This document shows, one piece after another, positions 50,807 through 59,133 of a stretch of DNA of 64,000 nucleotides. Where the stretch lies: positions 60,850 through 124,849 of the forward strand of contig NZ_VYKL01000039.1 of the NCBI RefSeq assembly GCF_008710145.1, written 5' to 3'. The translations under genes and the position numbers were made by a program. The notes under the pieces are model-generated. The model saw only the letters and a program-made list of their open reading frames with translations. It had not been told where the DNA came from and ran no database searches. Each line of letters starts with the position of its first letter. Within the stretch, counting starts at the first letter, position 1. Source of the DNA: Niallia endozanthoxylica (GTDB lineage Bacteria > Bacillota > Bacilli > Bacillales > Cytobacillaceae).

Positions 50807-51661
50807 ATGAATCTAATCAATAAAGAAGTAACACACATGCGTTTTGGCAAGGGAAGTGTTGTTAAACATGATGATTCTATCATAGAAATACATTTTGCAA
50901 CGGAAAATAAAAAGTTTGTTTTTCCCGATGCATTTGGAAAACACCTAAAACTACATGATAAAACTGCTTCCCATTCACTTGAAAAGGTTATACAAGAAAA
51001 GGAAATAGAACGGGAGAAGATAGAACAGGAAAAGGAAGAAGAGAAAAAGCTACAGCGGAAAGAACAGCAACTTCGCTTGGAACATGCAAAACTTATGAGG
51101 AATCATAAACTCCATCCCGAATCACAAATGGTTTTTTGGTGTGACACCGAAGAAATGAGCAGGACTTTTACAGAGTGGAAGGTTTTCACCGGATTAATAA
51201 AAGGCGGAAATAACAAAGGAAAGCCAAACAAACCTACCCGCATATTCAAAAATAGTGTTTGCCTTTTAACAGCAAGAGATTCCGGTATGCCTGAAAAAGA
51301 TAGACGTATCATAGGTGTTTATATGGTGAATGAAGATTTTATCGGTAAGTTTTGTGAAGATGGATATATTCCTGCTCATTCAGAATACAGACTTCAACTT
51401 ACAGAACAGGAATCTGATAAGATGCCTTTTTGGAAATATTATATAAATGAAAAATCCCCTCAAAAAATCACTTGGAATACAGGTAAATACCGTTATTTTG
51501 ATAATGTATGGATGGCTCAAATTTTACTTGATATTGTTGCATTGAAAAGTGACATACAGGAACGAGAACTTACACAGAAGTTTTTTAATCATTTTTGTAA
51601 AATGAATCAGATTGGAAAAGAAGAGTTACCAGAGCCTAATGGCGCATTAATGCGTATTTGA
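50807..51661 (+). CDS. Unrecognised protein: Tudor-like N-terminus, coiled coil, unknown C-terminal domain
   Basis: 284 aa; ATG nine bases after AAGGAGG. Residues 7-50 (VTHMRFGKGSVVKHDD...FVFPDAFGKHLKL) resemble the small Tudor-like domain at the end of UvrD/PcrA helicases, which binds RNA polymerase there. Residues 58-98 are a highly charged Glu/Lys/Gln coiled coil. Residues 105-245 form a compact domain rich in aromatics (VFWCDTEEMSRTFTEWKVF, FWKYYIN, ITWNTGKYRYFDNVWMAQIL) that I cannot assign. No signal or membrane segment. It stands alone between an integrase remnant and groEL. A nucleic-acid role is only a guess from the N-terminus. Confidence 0.8.
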   Translation: MNLINKEVTHMRFGKGSVVKHDDSIIEIHFATENKKFVFPDAFGKHLKLHDKTASHSLEKVIQEKEIEREKIEQEKEEEKKLQRKEQQLRLEHAKLMRNHKLHPESQMVFWCDTEEMSRTFTEWKVFTGLIKGGNNKGKPNKPTRIFKNSVCLLTARDSGMPEKDRRIIGVYMVNEDFIGKFCEDGYIPAHSEYRLQLTEQESDKMPFWKYYINEKSPQKITWNTGKYRYFDNVWMAQILLDIVALKSDIQERELTQKFFNHFCKMNQIGKEELPEPNGALMRI

Positions 51662-51782
51662 ACTTTAGCCCCTACTAATTAGAATTAAGTATATTTACAC
51701 GCAACCGATGCTGTCCAAAAAAGAGAGACTGAAAAGTTGGGCAATCTAATGAAAAATATACTGAAGATTGATCAATAAGGTC

Positions 51783-51813
51783 AAAAAAGGTCACGAGCTA
51801 TGCTCGTGACCTT
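51783..51813 (-). terminator. Terminator of groESL
   Basis: AAAGGTCACGAGC pairs with GCTCGTGACCTTT around TAT; the minus strand continues with a T run (TTTTTT). It lies about 40 bases past the groEL stop. Confidence 0.9.
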
Positions 51814-51848
51814 TAATACCTTGATATATCAGGGTTGAATGATGTTTA

Positions 51849-53477
51849 TTACATCATACCGCCCATTCCACCCATGCCGCCCATGTCAGGCATACCGCCG
51901 CCGCCTTCTTCAGGCTTGTCAGCAACAACTGCTTCAGTTGTTAAGAACATAGCTGCAACGGATCCAGCATTTTGAAGTGCAGAACGAGTAACTTTAGTTG
52001 GGTCAACGATACCAGCATCAACCATGTTTACCCATTCGCCAGTAGCTGCATTGAAACCAACGCCTACTTTCTCATGCTTTAAGCGCTCAACGATAACAGA
52101 ACCTTCAAGTCCAGCGTTGTGAGCGATTTGACGTACTGGTTCTTCAATCGCACGTAATACGATGTTAATACCAGTTTGTTCGTCGCCTTCAGCTTGGATA
52201 GAAGCTACTTTATTGTAGATATTAACTAATGCAGTACCACCGCCAGCTACGATACCTTCTTCAACAGCTGCGCGAGTAGAGTTTAATGCATCTTCAATAC
52301 GTAATTTACGTTCTTTTAATTCTGTTTCAGTAGCCGCACCAACTTTGATAACTGCTACACCGCCAGCTAACTTAGCTAGGCGCTCTTGTAATTTTTCACG
52401 ATCAAAATCAGAAGTAGTTTCTTCTAATTGAACGCGGATTTGGTTAACGCGGCCAGCGATTTGTTCACTGTTTCCTGCACCTTCAACGATAGTTGTGTTT
52501 TCTTTTGTAACAACAACTTTCGCAGCACGTCCTAATTGACCGATTTGTGCAGATTTAAGATCAAGTCCAAGATCTTCTGTGATTACTTGACCGCCAGTTA
52601 GGATAGCGATATCTTCTAACATTGCTTTACGACGGTCACCGAAGCCAGGAGCTTTAACAGCTACTGCATTGAATGTTCCGCGAAGCTTGTTAAGAACGAT
52701 TGTTGCAAGTGCTTCACCTTCAACATCTTCAGCAATCAATAATAATGGCTTGCCTTGTTGTACTACTTGCTCAAGAACTGGAAGGATTTCTTGAATGCTA
52801 GTGATTTTCTTATCTGTGATTAAGATATATGGATTGTCAAGAACAGCTTCCATTTTATCAGAATTTGTTACCATGTATGGAGAAGCATATCCACGGTCAA
52901 ATTGCATACCTTCAACTACATCTAGCTCAGTTGAGAATCCTTTTGATTCTTCAATTGTGATAACACCATCGTTACCAACGCGTTCCATTGCTTCTGCAAT
53001 TAATTGACCTACTTCTTCGTCAGCAGAAGAAATCGCAGCAACTTGTGCAATAGACTCTTTTCCTTCGATAGGTTTAGAAATAGCTTTTAGCTCTTCTAGA
53101 GCTGTTTGAATCGCTTTGTCCATACCTTTACGGATTCCCATTGGATTAGCGCCAGCTGTTACGTTTTTAAGACCTTCACGAATCATCGCTTGAGCAAGAA
53201 CTGTTGCAGTAGTAGTACCGTCCCCAGCAATATCATTGGTTTTGCTTGCTACTTCAGCAACTAATTTCGCACCCATGTTTTCAAATGCATCTTCAAGTTC
53301 GATTTCTTTCGCAATTGTTACACCGTCATTTGTAATAAGAGGTGAACCAAATTTTTTCTCAAGAACCACGTTGCGTCCTTTTGGTCCAAGAGTTACTTTA
53401 ACTGCATTTGCAAGAGCATCAACCCCACGCAGCATAGCGCGGCGGGCATCTTCACTGAACATAATTTCTTTTGCCAT
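51849..53477 (-). CDS. groEL: Chaperonin GroEL
   Basis: 542-aa 60-kDa chaperonin subunit forming double heptamer rings that fold proteins with GroES. ATP-site motifs LGPKGRNVVLEKKFGSP and GDGTTTATVLAQAM and the flexible tail GGMPDMGGMGGMGGMM are all present. It follows groES by 112 bases and is controlled by the same CIRCE element. Length is standard. Confidence 0.99.
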   Translation of the reverse strand: MAKEIMFSEDARRAMLRGVDALANAVKVTLGPKGRNVVLEKKFGSPLITNDGVTIAKEIELEDAFENMGAKLVAEVASKTNDIAGDGTTTATVLAQAMIREGLKNVTAGANPMGIRKGMDKAIQTALEELKAISKPIEGKESIAQVAAISSADEEVGQLIAEAMERVGNDGVITIEESKGFSTELDVVEGMQFDRGYASPYMVTNSDKMEAVLDNPYILITDKKITSIQEILPVLEQVVQQGKPLLLIAEDVEGEALATIVLNKLRGTFNAVAVKAPGFGDRRKAMLEDIAILTGGQVITEDLGLDLKSAQIGQLGRAAKVVVTKENTTIVEGAGNSEQIAGRVNQIRVQLEETTSDFDREKLQERLAKLAGGVAVIKVGAATETELKERKLRIEDALNSTRAAVEEGIVAGGGTALVNIYNKVASIQAEGDEQTGINIVLRAIEEPVRQIAHNAGLEGSVIVERLKHEKVGVGFNAATGEWVNMVDAGIVDPTKVTRSALQNAGSVAAMFLTTEAVVADKPEEGGGGMPDMGGMGGMGGMM

Positions 53478-53589
53478 TATGAATTACCTCCTTAAAATTG
53501 TACAAACTAAAATAAAAAATATAGGATATCTGCCTATCGGCGGCAGTCATAAGCCATGAGCCTTAAAACCGGACTCAGGAAAAATATCA

Positions 53590-53874
53590 TTATCCAATTA
53601 CAGCAAGGATATCATTTTCACGAACGATTAAATATTCTGTACCATCGTATTTCACTTCAGTACCAGCGTATTTTGAGAAGATAATGCGATCGCCAACAGA
53701 TACTTCAAGAGCAACACGCTCACCATTTTCAAGAATGCGACCAGTACCTACAGCGACTACTTTACCTTCTTGTGGTTTTTCTTTTGCAGTGTCCGGTAAT
53801 ACGATACCGCTTGCAGTTTTTTCCTCTGATGCAACAGGTTCAATGATAATGCGATCACCTAGTGGCTTTAACAA
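53590..53874 (-). CDS. groES: Co-chaperonin GroES
   Basis: 94-aa lid of the chaperonin. KPLGDRIIIEP opens it and the mobile loop SEEKTASGIVLPDTAKEKPQ is intact. I place the start at the TTG at 53874, nine bases after GGAGG; the B. subtilis gene also starts TTG as I recall. The longer frame upstream runs through the CIRCE element and is rejected. Confidence 0.97.
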   Translation of the reverse strand: MLKPLGDRIIIEPVASEEKTASGIVLPDTAKEKPQEGKVVAVGTGRILENGERVALEVSVGDRIIFSKYAGTEVKYDGTEYLIVRENDILAVIG

Positions 53875-53917
53875 TTGAAACAACCTCCTCAAATCATATG
53901 TAAGTTTATTTTTTTTA

Positions 53918-53944
53918 TTAGCACTCAACTCTATCGAGTGCTAA
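53918..53944. promoter_or_regulatory. CIRCE element (HrcA operator)
   Basis: TTAGCACTC (53918-53926), nine bases, then GAGTGCTAA (53936-53944) is a perfect match to the HrcA operator. A TATAAT -10 for groESL lies at 53952-53957 on the minus strand; the -35 is less clear. Confidence 0.98.
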
Positions 53945-54047
53945 CACATCTATTATATTAATAAATTTGATTTCCTTTTGCAAGTCACAACATGTAAATT
54001 TTTATTAAAAAAGTTAAATTGTCTGTAAATGATCAATCAACATACAG

Positions 54048-54203
54048 CAATAGGGGTTATAGATGTAAGAATATATGAACAGTAGCCCAACTCGTGCATC
54101 AATAGAGGCTATTGATGCTTGAAAAAACGAACTCAGCCTCAACTCGTACATCAATAGGGCTTATTAAAGCAAGAATATATGAACAGTGCATGTCCGCCCA
54201 CAA
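54048..54203. repeat. Three degenerate 52-base tandem repeats
   Basis: Units begin CAATAG at 54048, 54100 and 54152, exactly 52 bases apart. The first and third share AAGAATATATGAACAGT; between units CAACTCGT-CATCAATAG recurs. Within a unit GCATCAATAG and CTATTGATGC can form a hairpin. It is non-coding and lies between the divergent groES and CPBP genes. Confidence 0.75.
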
Positions 54204-54341
54204 CTATTATTTATCGCCATGAATCTTTTCACATATACCTTGTGACTTAAAAGTGGTTATAATTTGATGGTTATAGATAATTACTGATAAAATAGGATAG
54301 ATGTACTTTAAAAGGAGATATGTTAAAGGAGAACTACCATT

Positions 54342-55037
54342 TTGAAAAAAGAATATTGGTTTATTTTGATTGCATACATCGTCATGCAGCTTTCCGGCGC
54401 CATTGGGGTGCCGCTCCTCATGTTCATCGGCAGTCTATTAGGTAAAAGCCACCATGAAGTGGCGGAACTATCTGTTTCCTTATGGATTGTCATCAGCTTT
54501 TCCCTTACCTTTATTATCAGTCTGATTCTGCTTCGTAAAGAATGGACAAACCCTATTCGCAGCGAAAGTGCCCTGTCACCGAGGGAATCTATGTATTGGG
54601 CCGTTGGCGGGATTTTTTTAGCATTCTTTGCCCAAATTGCTGCTGCAAATATCGAGTATTGGCTGGGGATTGAAATGGGCTCTGAAAATACAGAGCAGAT
54701 TGTTAGTTTGATTAAGACCGCTCCAATAGTCATTCTTGTTACTTCTATTATCGGACCCATTCTCGAGGAGATTGTATTTCGCAAAATTCTTTTTGGCGCC
54801 TTATACACTCGAATGAATTTCTTTTTGGCCGGTCTAATCAGTTCACTTATTTTTGCCTTAGCCCACGGAGAACCTGAACATGTCATTTTATATTCAGCTA
54901 TGGGCTTCACCTTTGCTTTTTTATATGTAAAAACCAAACGGATTCTCGTCCCGATTTTCGCTCATGTATCGATGAATACGATTGTCGTGATTATGCAGTT
55001 AAATCCGGATTGGATTCAAAAACTTCAACAACTATAA
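54342..55037 (+). CDS. ydiL: CPBP-family intramembrane metalloprotease (YdiL-like)
   Basis: 231-aa membrane protein with about six to seven helices. The CPBP/Abi motifs are GPILEEIVFRKILFGAL (glutamate pair and Arg), FALAHGEPEH and FAHVSMNTIVV. Members cut membrane peptides or prenylated proteins; some give bacteriocin self-immunity. A TTG start follows AAAGGAG. TTGATG and TAAAAT 18 bases apart (54264-54293) may be the promoter. It sits beside groES as ydiL does in B. subtilis. Confidence 0.9.
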   Translation: MKKEYWFILIAYIVMQLSGAIGVPLLMFIGSLLGKSHHEVAELSVSLWIVISFSLTFIISLILLRKEWTNPIRSESALSPRESMYWAVGGIFLAFFAQIAAANIEYWLGIEMGSENTEQIVSLIKTAPIVILVTSIIGPILEEIVFRKILFGALYTRMNFFLAGLISSLIFALAHGEPEHVILYSAMGFTFAFLYVKTKRILVPIFAHVSMNTIVVIMQLNPDWIQKLQQL

Positions 55038-55065
55038 GATTTTATTATTACTGGAGGATTTTGCT

Positions 55066-55272
55066 TTGAGACAATCACCGCTTTTTTCGGGTATCATCTA
55101 TATATTTCTTGGAACCCTGTTTACCTTTTTCGCTATTCAAAATATAAACGAGGATGGAGGATGGGGATTCTTTACCATTTTACTCATTATCCTTGCTACT
55201 TTTGATTTTGGATCAGGCATTCGAATGATTCTTTTTCATTTTCAGTTAAAAAGACAGCAAACAAAAAAATGA
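55066..55272 (+). CDS. ydiK: Small membrane protein (YdiK-like)
   Basis: 68 aa with two membrane helices. FGSGIRMILFHFQLKRQ and ATFDFGSGI match the DUF4305/YdiK family in B. subtilis, found at the same position next to ydiL. Function unknown. It is 28 bases after the protease and probably co-transcribed; a TTG start follows GGAGG. Confidence 0.82.
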   Translation: MRQSPLFSGIIYIFLGTLFTFFAIQNINEDGGWGFFTILLIILATFDFGSGIRMILFHFQLKRQQTKK

Positions 55273-55302
55273 GCCTCTACTATTTAGTAGGCTCATTTTT
55301 TT
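55267..55302. terminator. Bidirectional terminator between ydiK and rex
   Basis: AAATGAGCCT pairs with AGGCTCATTT and is flanked by A and T runs, suited to both converging genes; its left edge overlaps the ydiK stop. Confidence 0.85.
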
Positions 55303-55305
55303 ATA

Positions 55306-55962
55306 TTAATCCTCAGTTTCTTCATCTACTGAATAATGCTTTAGGAAATATACAAGTGACTGAAGTTCAACTGCCAAATCAATATGATGTACACGAACAT
55401 GCGGAGGTACGGTTAATCGGGCCGGTGTAAAGTTTAGAATCCCTCTGATATTAGCCTTTAACAGCCTGTCTGTCACAAATTGGGCAACCGGTGCAGGAAT
55501 CGTTAGGATGGCTACCTCTATTCCCTGCTCTTCAATCACTTTTTCAAGCTCGTCCATATGATAAACAGGTACATTTCCAATTTTCTGCTCCACTTTATCC
55601 GTTTGCACATCAAAAGCAACAGCAATTTTTGTATTATTATTTTTTAAGAAATTATAATTTAAAAAGGCGGTTCCAAGATTACCAACACCAATCAAGGCAA
55701 CCTTTGTCAATTCATCCTGATCTAATGTTTTACGGAAAAAGGAAAGCAAATACTGAACATTATATCCATACCCTTTTTTACCTAATGCACCAAAATAAGA
55801 AAAATCTCTGCGGATGGTCGCTGAATCTACTTTCACTGCCTCACTAAGTTCTGCGGAAGATACTCTCTGCTTTCCAGATGCGTGTAAATTTGTTAAAAAG
55901 CGATAATATAAAGGCAATCTCTTTGCTGTTGCTTGTGGTATTTTGGTCGTTTCATTTGCCAT
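55306..55962 (-). CDS. rex: Redox-sensing repressor Rex
   Basis: 218-aa NADH-responsive repressor of fermentation and respiration genes. The winged helix spans about 15-75 (RVSSAELSEAVKVDSATIRRDFSYF), then a Rossmann fold with GVGNLGTAFLNYNF, and a C-terminal swap helix. ATG after GGGGG. In B. subtilis tatAy-tatCy lie between rex and ydiK; they are absent here. Confidence 0.96.
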   Translation of the reverse strand: MANETTKIPQATAKRLPLYYRFLTNLHASGKQRVSSAELSEAVKVDSATIRRDFSYFGALGKKGYGYNVQYLLSFFRKTLDQDELTKVALIGVGNLGTAFLNYNFLKNNNTKIAVAFDVQTDKVEQKIGNVPVYHMDELEKVIEEQGIEVAILTIPAPVAQFVTDRLLKANIRGILNFTPARLTVPPHVRVHHIDLAVELQSLVYFLKHYSVDEETED

Positions 55963-56050
55963 GCGAATCCCCCTTTTCCCTTCTTTAATTCTTTATTTAT
56001 TTTTTTACATTAAAAGGCTGCTTTTGATTCGTATTTACTTGTAAACACTT

Positions 56051-56539
56051 TCATTTTTCCTTCCTTGTAAAATCTCCGTTTTTTCCGCCTGTTTTTTCTA
56101 CTAAATATGTCTCGCCTATCACCATTCCTTTGTCAATGGCTTTACACATATCATAAACTGTTAAAGCACATACAGACGCAGCGGTAAGGGCTTCCATCTC
56201 TACTCCCGTACTTCCCTTTGTTTTGACGAAAGCTTTAATGAACAATTCATAATCTTCACTCTTCGTTTCCCATGAAAAGGTAATATCAACACCTGTTAAT
56301 GAAAGCGGATGACACATAGGAATAATATCCCATGTCTTTTTTGCGGCCATAACCCCTGCAACCTGAGCCACCGCTAAGACGTCTCCTTTTTTCATTTGGT
56401 TACTTATTATTTTATCATAAATTTCATGATTTACAGTAATACTTGACATCGCAATTGCCGTTCGAAAAGACTCAGGCTTTTCGCTTACATCTACCATCTT
56501 GGCTCTGCCTTCTTCATTAAAATGAGTAAATTCAGCCAT
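56051..56539 (-). CDS. moaC: Cyclic pyranopterin monophosphate synthase
   Basis: 162-aa MoaC, which acts after MoaA in molybdenum-cofactor synthesis. Family motifs are MVDVSEKPESFRTAIA, AGVMAAKKTWDIIPMCHPLSL and KGSTGVEMEALTAASV with active-site residues. It lies 88 bases upstream of rex in the same direction. The modAB importer in this window would supply its metal. Confidence 0.96.
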   Translation of the reverse strand: MAEFTHFNEEGRAKMVDVSEKPESFRTAIAMSSITVNHEIYDKIISNQMKKGDVLAVAQVAGVMAAKKTWDIIPMCHPLSLTGVDITFSWETKSEDYELFIKAFVKTKGSTGVEMEALTAASVCALTVYDMCKAIDKGMVIGETYLVEKTGGKNGDFTRKEK

Positions 56540-56734
56540 ATAAAAACCCCTCTCTATAAATGATACACTATTATATAGGTATTTGTCTTTAGCATGTATT
56601 CTCCTTCACAAATAGTGTTTCCTATTTAAATAAAATATACAAAATTAAAAGATAACATCTATAGAAGCTCATTTCTCTATGTATTGCTGTCCAAACCTTA
56701 ATCGGTTAATCTATTAGTATAGAGGTGAGCAAAC

Positions 56735-58657
56735 ATGATTCTATTACAAATCAATCAATTATGTAAATACTATGGTGCAGATATCATTTTGTCAAATATA
56801 AAATTAGAAGTTCAAACACGGGACCGGATTGCTTTAGTAGGAAGAAATGGAGCCGGGAAATCCACCCTGTTAAAGATTATCGCGGGACAGTTGTCCTTTG
56901 ATTCAGGAGACATTATAAAGCCGAAAGAAGTGAAGATTGGCTACTTGGCTCAAGACACGGGCCTTGAGTCTAATTTATCTATCTGGGAGGAAATGCTGTC
57001 CGTATTTGCCGAATTGAGACAACAGGAGCAAAAGCTGCGCAGCTTAGAAAATAAGATGTCCGATCCAGCTGTTCTTCAAAATGAAGCAGAATACGAAAAA
57101 GTGTTAAAAGAATATGATATCCTACAGGTCGAGTTCAAGGAGAAAGGCGGCTATCAATTTGAAGCAGATATCCGTTCTGTTTTGCATGGGCTGAATTTCG
57201 GGTCCTTTGACTACGATACAAAAATATCATCATTAAGCGGAGGACAAAAAACGAGACTCGCACTTGGGAAATTGCTTCTTTCAAAGCCTGAAATATTAAT
57301 CCTCGATGAACCGACGAACCATCTAGACATCGATACATTATCCTGGCTTGAGCAATATTTGCAGGGTTATGAAGGAGCTATCCTTATTGTTTCCCATGAT
57401 CGATACTTTCTTGATAAGGTTGTCAATCAGGTCTATGAAATATCAAGAAAGCAAATCACTAAATATCCTGGAAACTATAGTTCCTATTTAGATAAGAAAG
57501 CAGAGAATTATGAGCGGGAAATGAAGCAATATGAAAAACAGCAGGATGAAGTCAACAAACTGCAGGATTTTATACAGCGTAATTTAGCCCGCGCATCTAC
57601 AACAAAAAGAGCACAGAGCCGCCGTAAAAAATTAGAACGAATGGAGCTGATGGACCGTCCATTAGGAAATGAAAAATCAGCTACCTTTTCTTTTGATATT
57701 GAAAAACAATCAGGTAACGAAGTATTGCATGTCCATTCTTTAGCAATCGGCTATGACGATGATGCCGTTTCACATAATATCACCATTCGAGTAACTCGAG
57801 GGGAAAGTGTTGCCCTCGTCGGACCGAATGGAATTGGAAAATCTACCTTATTAAAAACCATCATGAAGAAGCTTTCGCCTCTGAATGGGGATATTCAATA
57901 CGGAACAAATGTAGCAATCGGCTACTATGATCAGGAACAAGCCGAACTAACCTCCAATAAAAAGGTACTCAATGAACTGTGGGATGAATATCCTTTAAAA
58001 AGCGAGAAGGAAATTAGAACGGTTCTTGGAAATTTTCTTTTCTCCGGGGATGACGTATTAAAAATTGTTTCTACTTTAAGCGGCGGCGAAAAGGCACGCT
58101 TGGCACTGGCCAAGCTAATGATGCAAAAAGCAAACCTATTAATCCTGGATGAACCGACGAACCATCTTGATTTAGATAGTAAAGAAATTTTGGAAAATGC
58201 TTTAATAGACTATCCTGGAACGATTCTTTTCGTTTCCCATGACCGTTACTTTATTAATCGTATTGCATCTAAAGTAGTTGAACTCAGCAAGGATGGATCT
58301 ACCGAGTACTTAGGCGATTATGATTATTATGTAGAAAAGAAACTAGAGCAGGAAGAATTAAGGGAACTTGATGAACAAAAGAAGGAATCGGGTCAGCCGG
58401 TTAAACAGGAGAAGACGAGTTATCAACAGGACAAAGAAACGAAAAAGTTAGAAAGACAACGTCTTCGAAGAATTGAAGAAATTGAGGGAAAAATCGAGGA
58501 GCTTGAACAAAGGATTGAAGAAAATGAGCAGCTTCTCTGCGACCCGGAAATTTTTCAGGACCACGAAAGGTCACTTCAAATACATGAGGAAGTTGAGGAA
58601 TTAAAGCAAGAACTGGAACAGATGATGGATGAATGGACTTTGTTGGCAGATGAATAG
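56735..58657 (+). CDS. ydiF: ABC-F ATPase (YdiF-like)
   Basis: 640-aa cytosolic ABC-F protein: two ABC domains (GRNGAGKSTLLKII / LSGGQKTRLALGK and GPNGIGKSTLLKTI / LSGGEKARLALAK) joined by the P-site tRNA interaction motif linker (about 245-310), with no membrane part. The C-terminus from about 545 is a charged coiled coil. ABC-F proteins act on ribosomes as translation factors or resistance factors. It is divergent from moaC, and tsaD converges on it. Confidence 0.92.
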   Translation: MILLQINQLCKYYGADIILSNIKLEVQTRDRIALVGRNGAGKSTLLKIIAGQLSFDSGDIIKPKEVKIGYLAQDTGLESNLSIWEEMLSVFAELRQQEQKLRSLENKMSDPAVLQNEAEYEKVLKEYDILQVEFKEKGGYQFEADIRSVLHGLNFGSFDYDTKISSLSGGQKTRLALGKLLLSKPEILILDEPTNHLDIDTLSWLEQYLQGYEGAILIVSHDRYFLDKVVNQVYEISRKQITKYPGNYSSYLDKKAENYEREMKQYEKQQDEVNKLQDFIQRNLARASTTKRAQSRRKKLERMELMDRPLGNEKSATFSFDIEKQSGNEVLHVHSLAIGYDDDAVSHNITIRVTRGESVALVGPNGIGKSTLLKTIMKKLSPLNGDIQYGTNVAIGYYDQEQAELTSNKKVLNELWDEYPLKSEKEIRTVLGNFLFSGDDVLKIVSTLSGGEKARLALAKLMMQKANLLILDEPTNHLDLDSKEILENALIDYPGTILFVSHDRYFINRIASKVVELSKDGSTEYLGDYDYYVEKKLEQEELRELDEQKKESGQPVKQEKTSYQQDKETKKLERQRLRRIEEIEGKIEELEQRIEENEQLLCDPEIFQDHERSLQIHEEVEELKQELEQMMDEWTLLADE

Positions 58658-58708
58658 CCGGTTATGTTCACATAAAAGAATTTTAATTTGATGAGCGGCA
58701 TGGTGTAT

Positions 58709-58739
58709 TGGCGTGTAAACTGCTTTTAGTTGCACGCCA
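58709..58739 (+). terminator. Hairpin after the ABC-F gene
   Basis: TGGCGTG pairs with CACGCCA, with AAACT/AGTT inside the stem. There is no T tract, so it is a weak terminator candidate. Confidence 0.45.
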
Positions 58740-58845
58740 CTTGTATTAAAGGAGGAATTTTGACGGGTACGGATATTCTCTTAGACCTGTCTGAATAGAT
58801 AGTAATCCCCCTTTCAGTCTTCTATATTAATTAGTCTCATAACAG

Positions 58846-59086
58846 TTATCCACAGACAAAGTGGAATAGAATCATTTTATCCTCCCCTTTTCCACATTTT
58901 TGGTCACAGAAAGATATGCTTTATTTCAGCTTTCCACACACTTTTCCACATTATCCACAATAACACGCTTCATTTGTCCACATTATTAACAGTATCCACA
59001 TACTTATCCACACTTTCAAAAATTTTCTGTCTTTTATTCCCGTTCTTTTATCAATGAATGTTAATAATCTTTCTAGTTTATCAACA
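58846..59086 (+). promoter_or_regulatory. DnaA-box cluster
   Basis: Nine DnaA-type 9-mers in 241 bases, all in one orientation. Perfect TTATCCACA at 58846, 58951 and 59004; TTTTCCACA at 58888 and 58942; one-mismatch forms at 58930 (CTTTCCACA), 58974 (TTGTCCACA), 58992 (GTATCCACA) and 59078 (TTATCAACA). No dnaA or dnaN is near, so this is not oriC. I recall that B. subtilis has DnaA-box clusters away from oriC, including one at gcp (tsaD), that titrate DnaA. Confidence 0.85.
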
Positions 59087-59133
59087 ACCGTTGTTAAAGC
59101 CACAAAAAAAGACTCCTGAAAAGTCCAAGAGTC

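Noticed and set aside
54323..54937. 204-codon antisense frame over the CPBP protease gene
   Set aside because: It mirrors a membrane-protein gene with clear catalytic motifs on the other strand; composition is that of a shadow frame.
58760..58798. Twelve-codon TTG frame after an AAAGGAGG site
   Set aside because: The ribosome site is good, but the peptide (MTGTDILLDLSE) is too short to judge and no function is known; worth only a conservation check.
58846..59086. Chromosomal origin of replication
   Set aside because: DnaA boxes are dense, but dnaA, dnaN, rpmH and a clear AT-rich unwinding element next to them are absent; the flanks are ydiF and tsaD.
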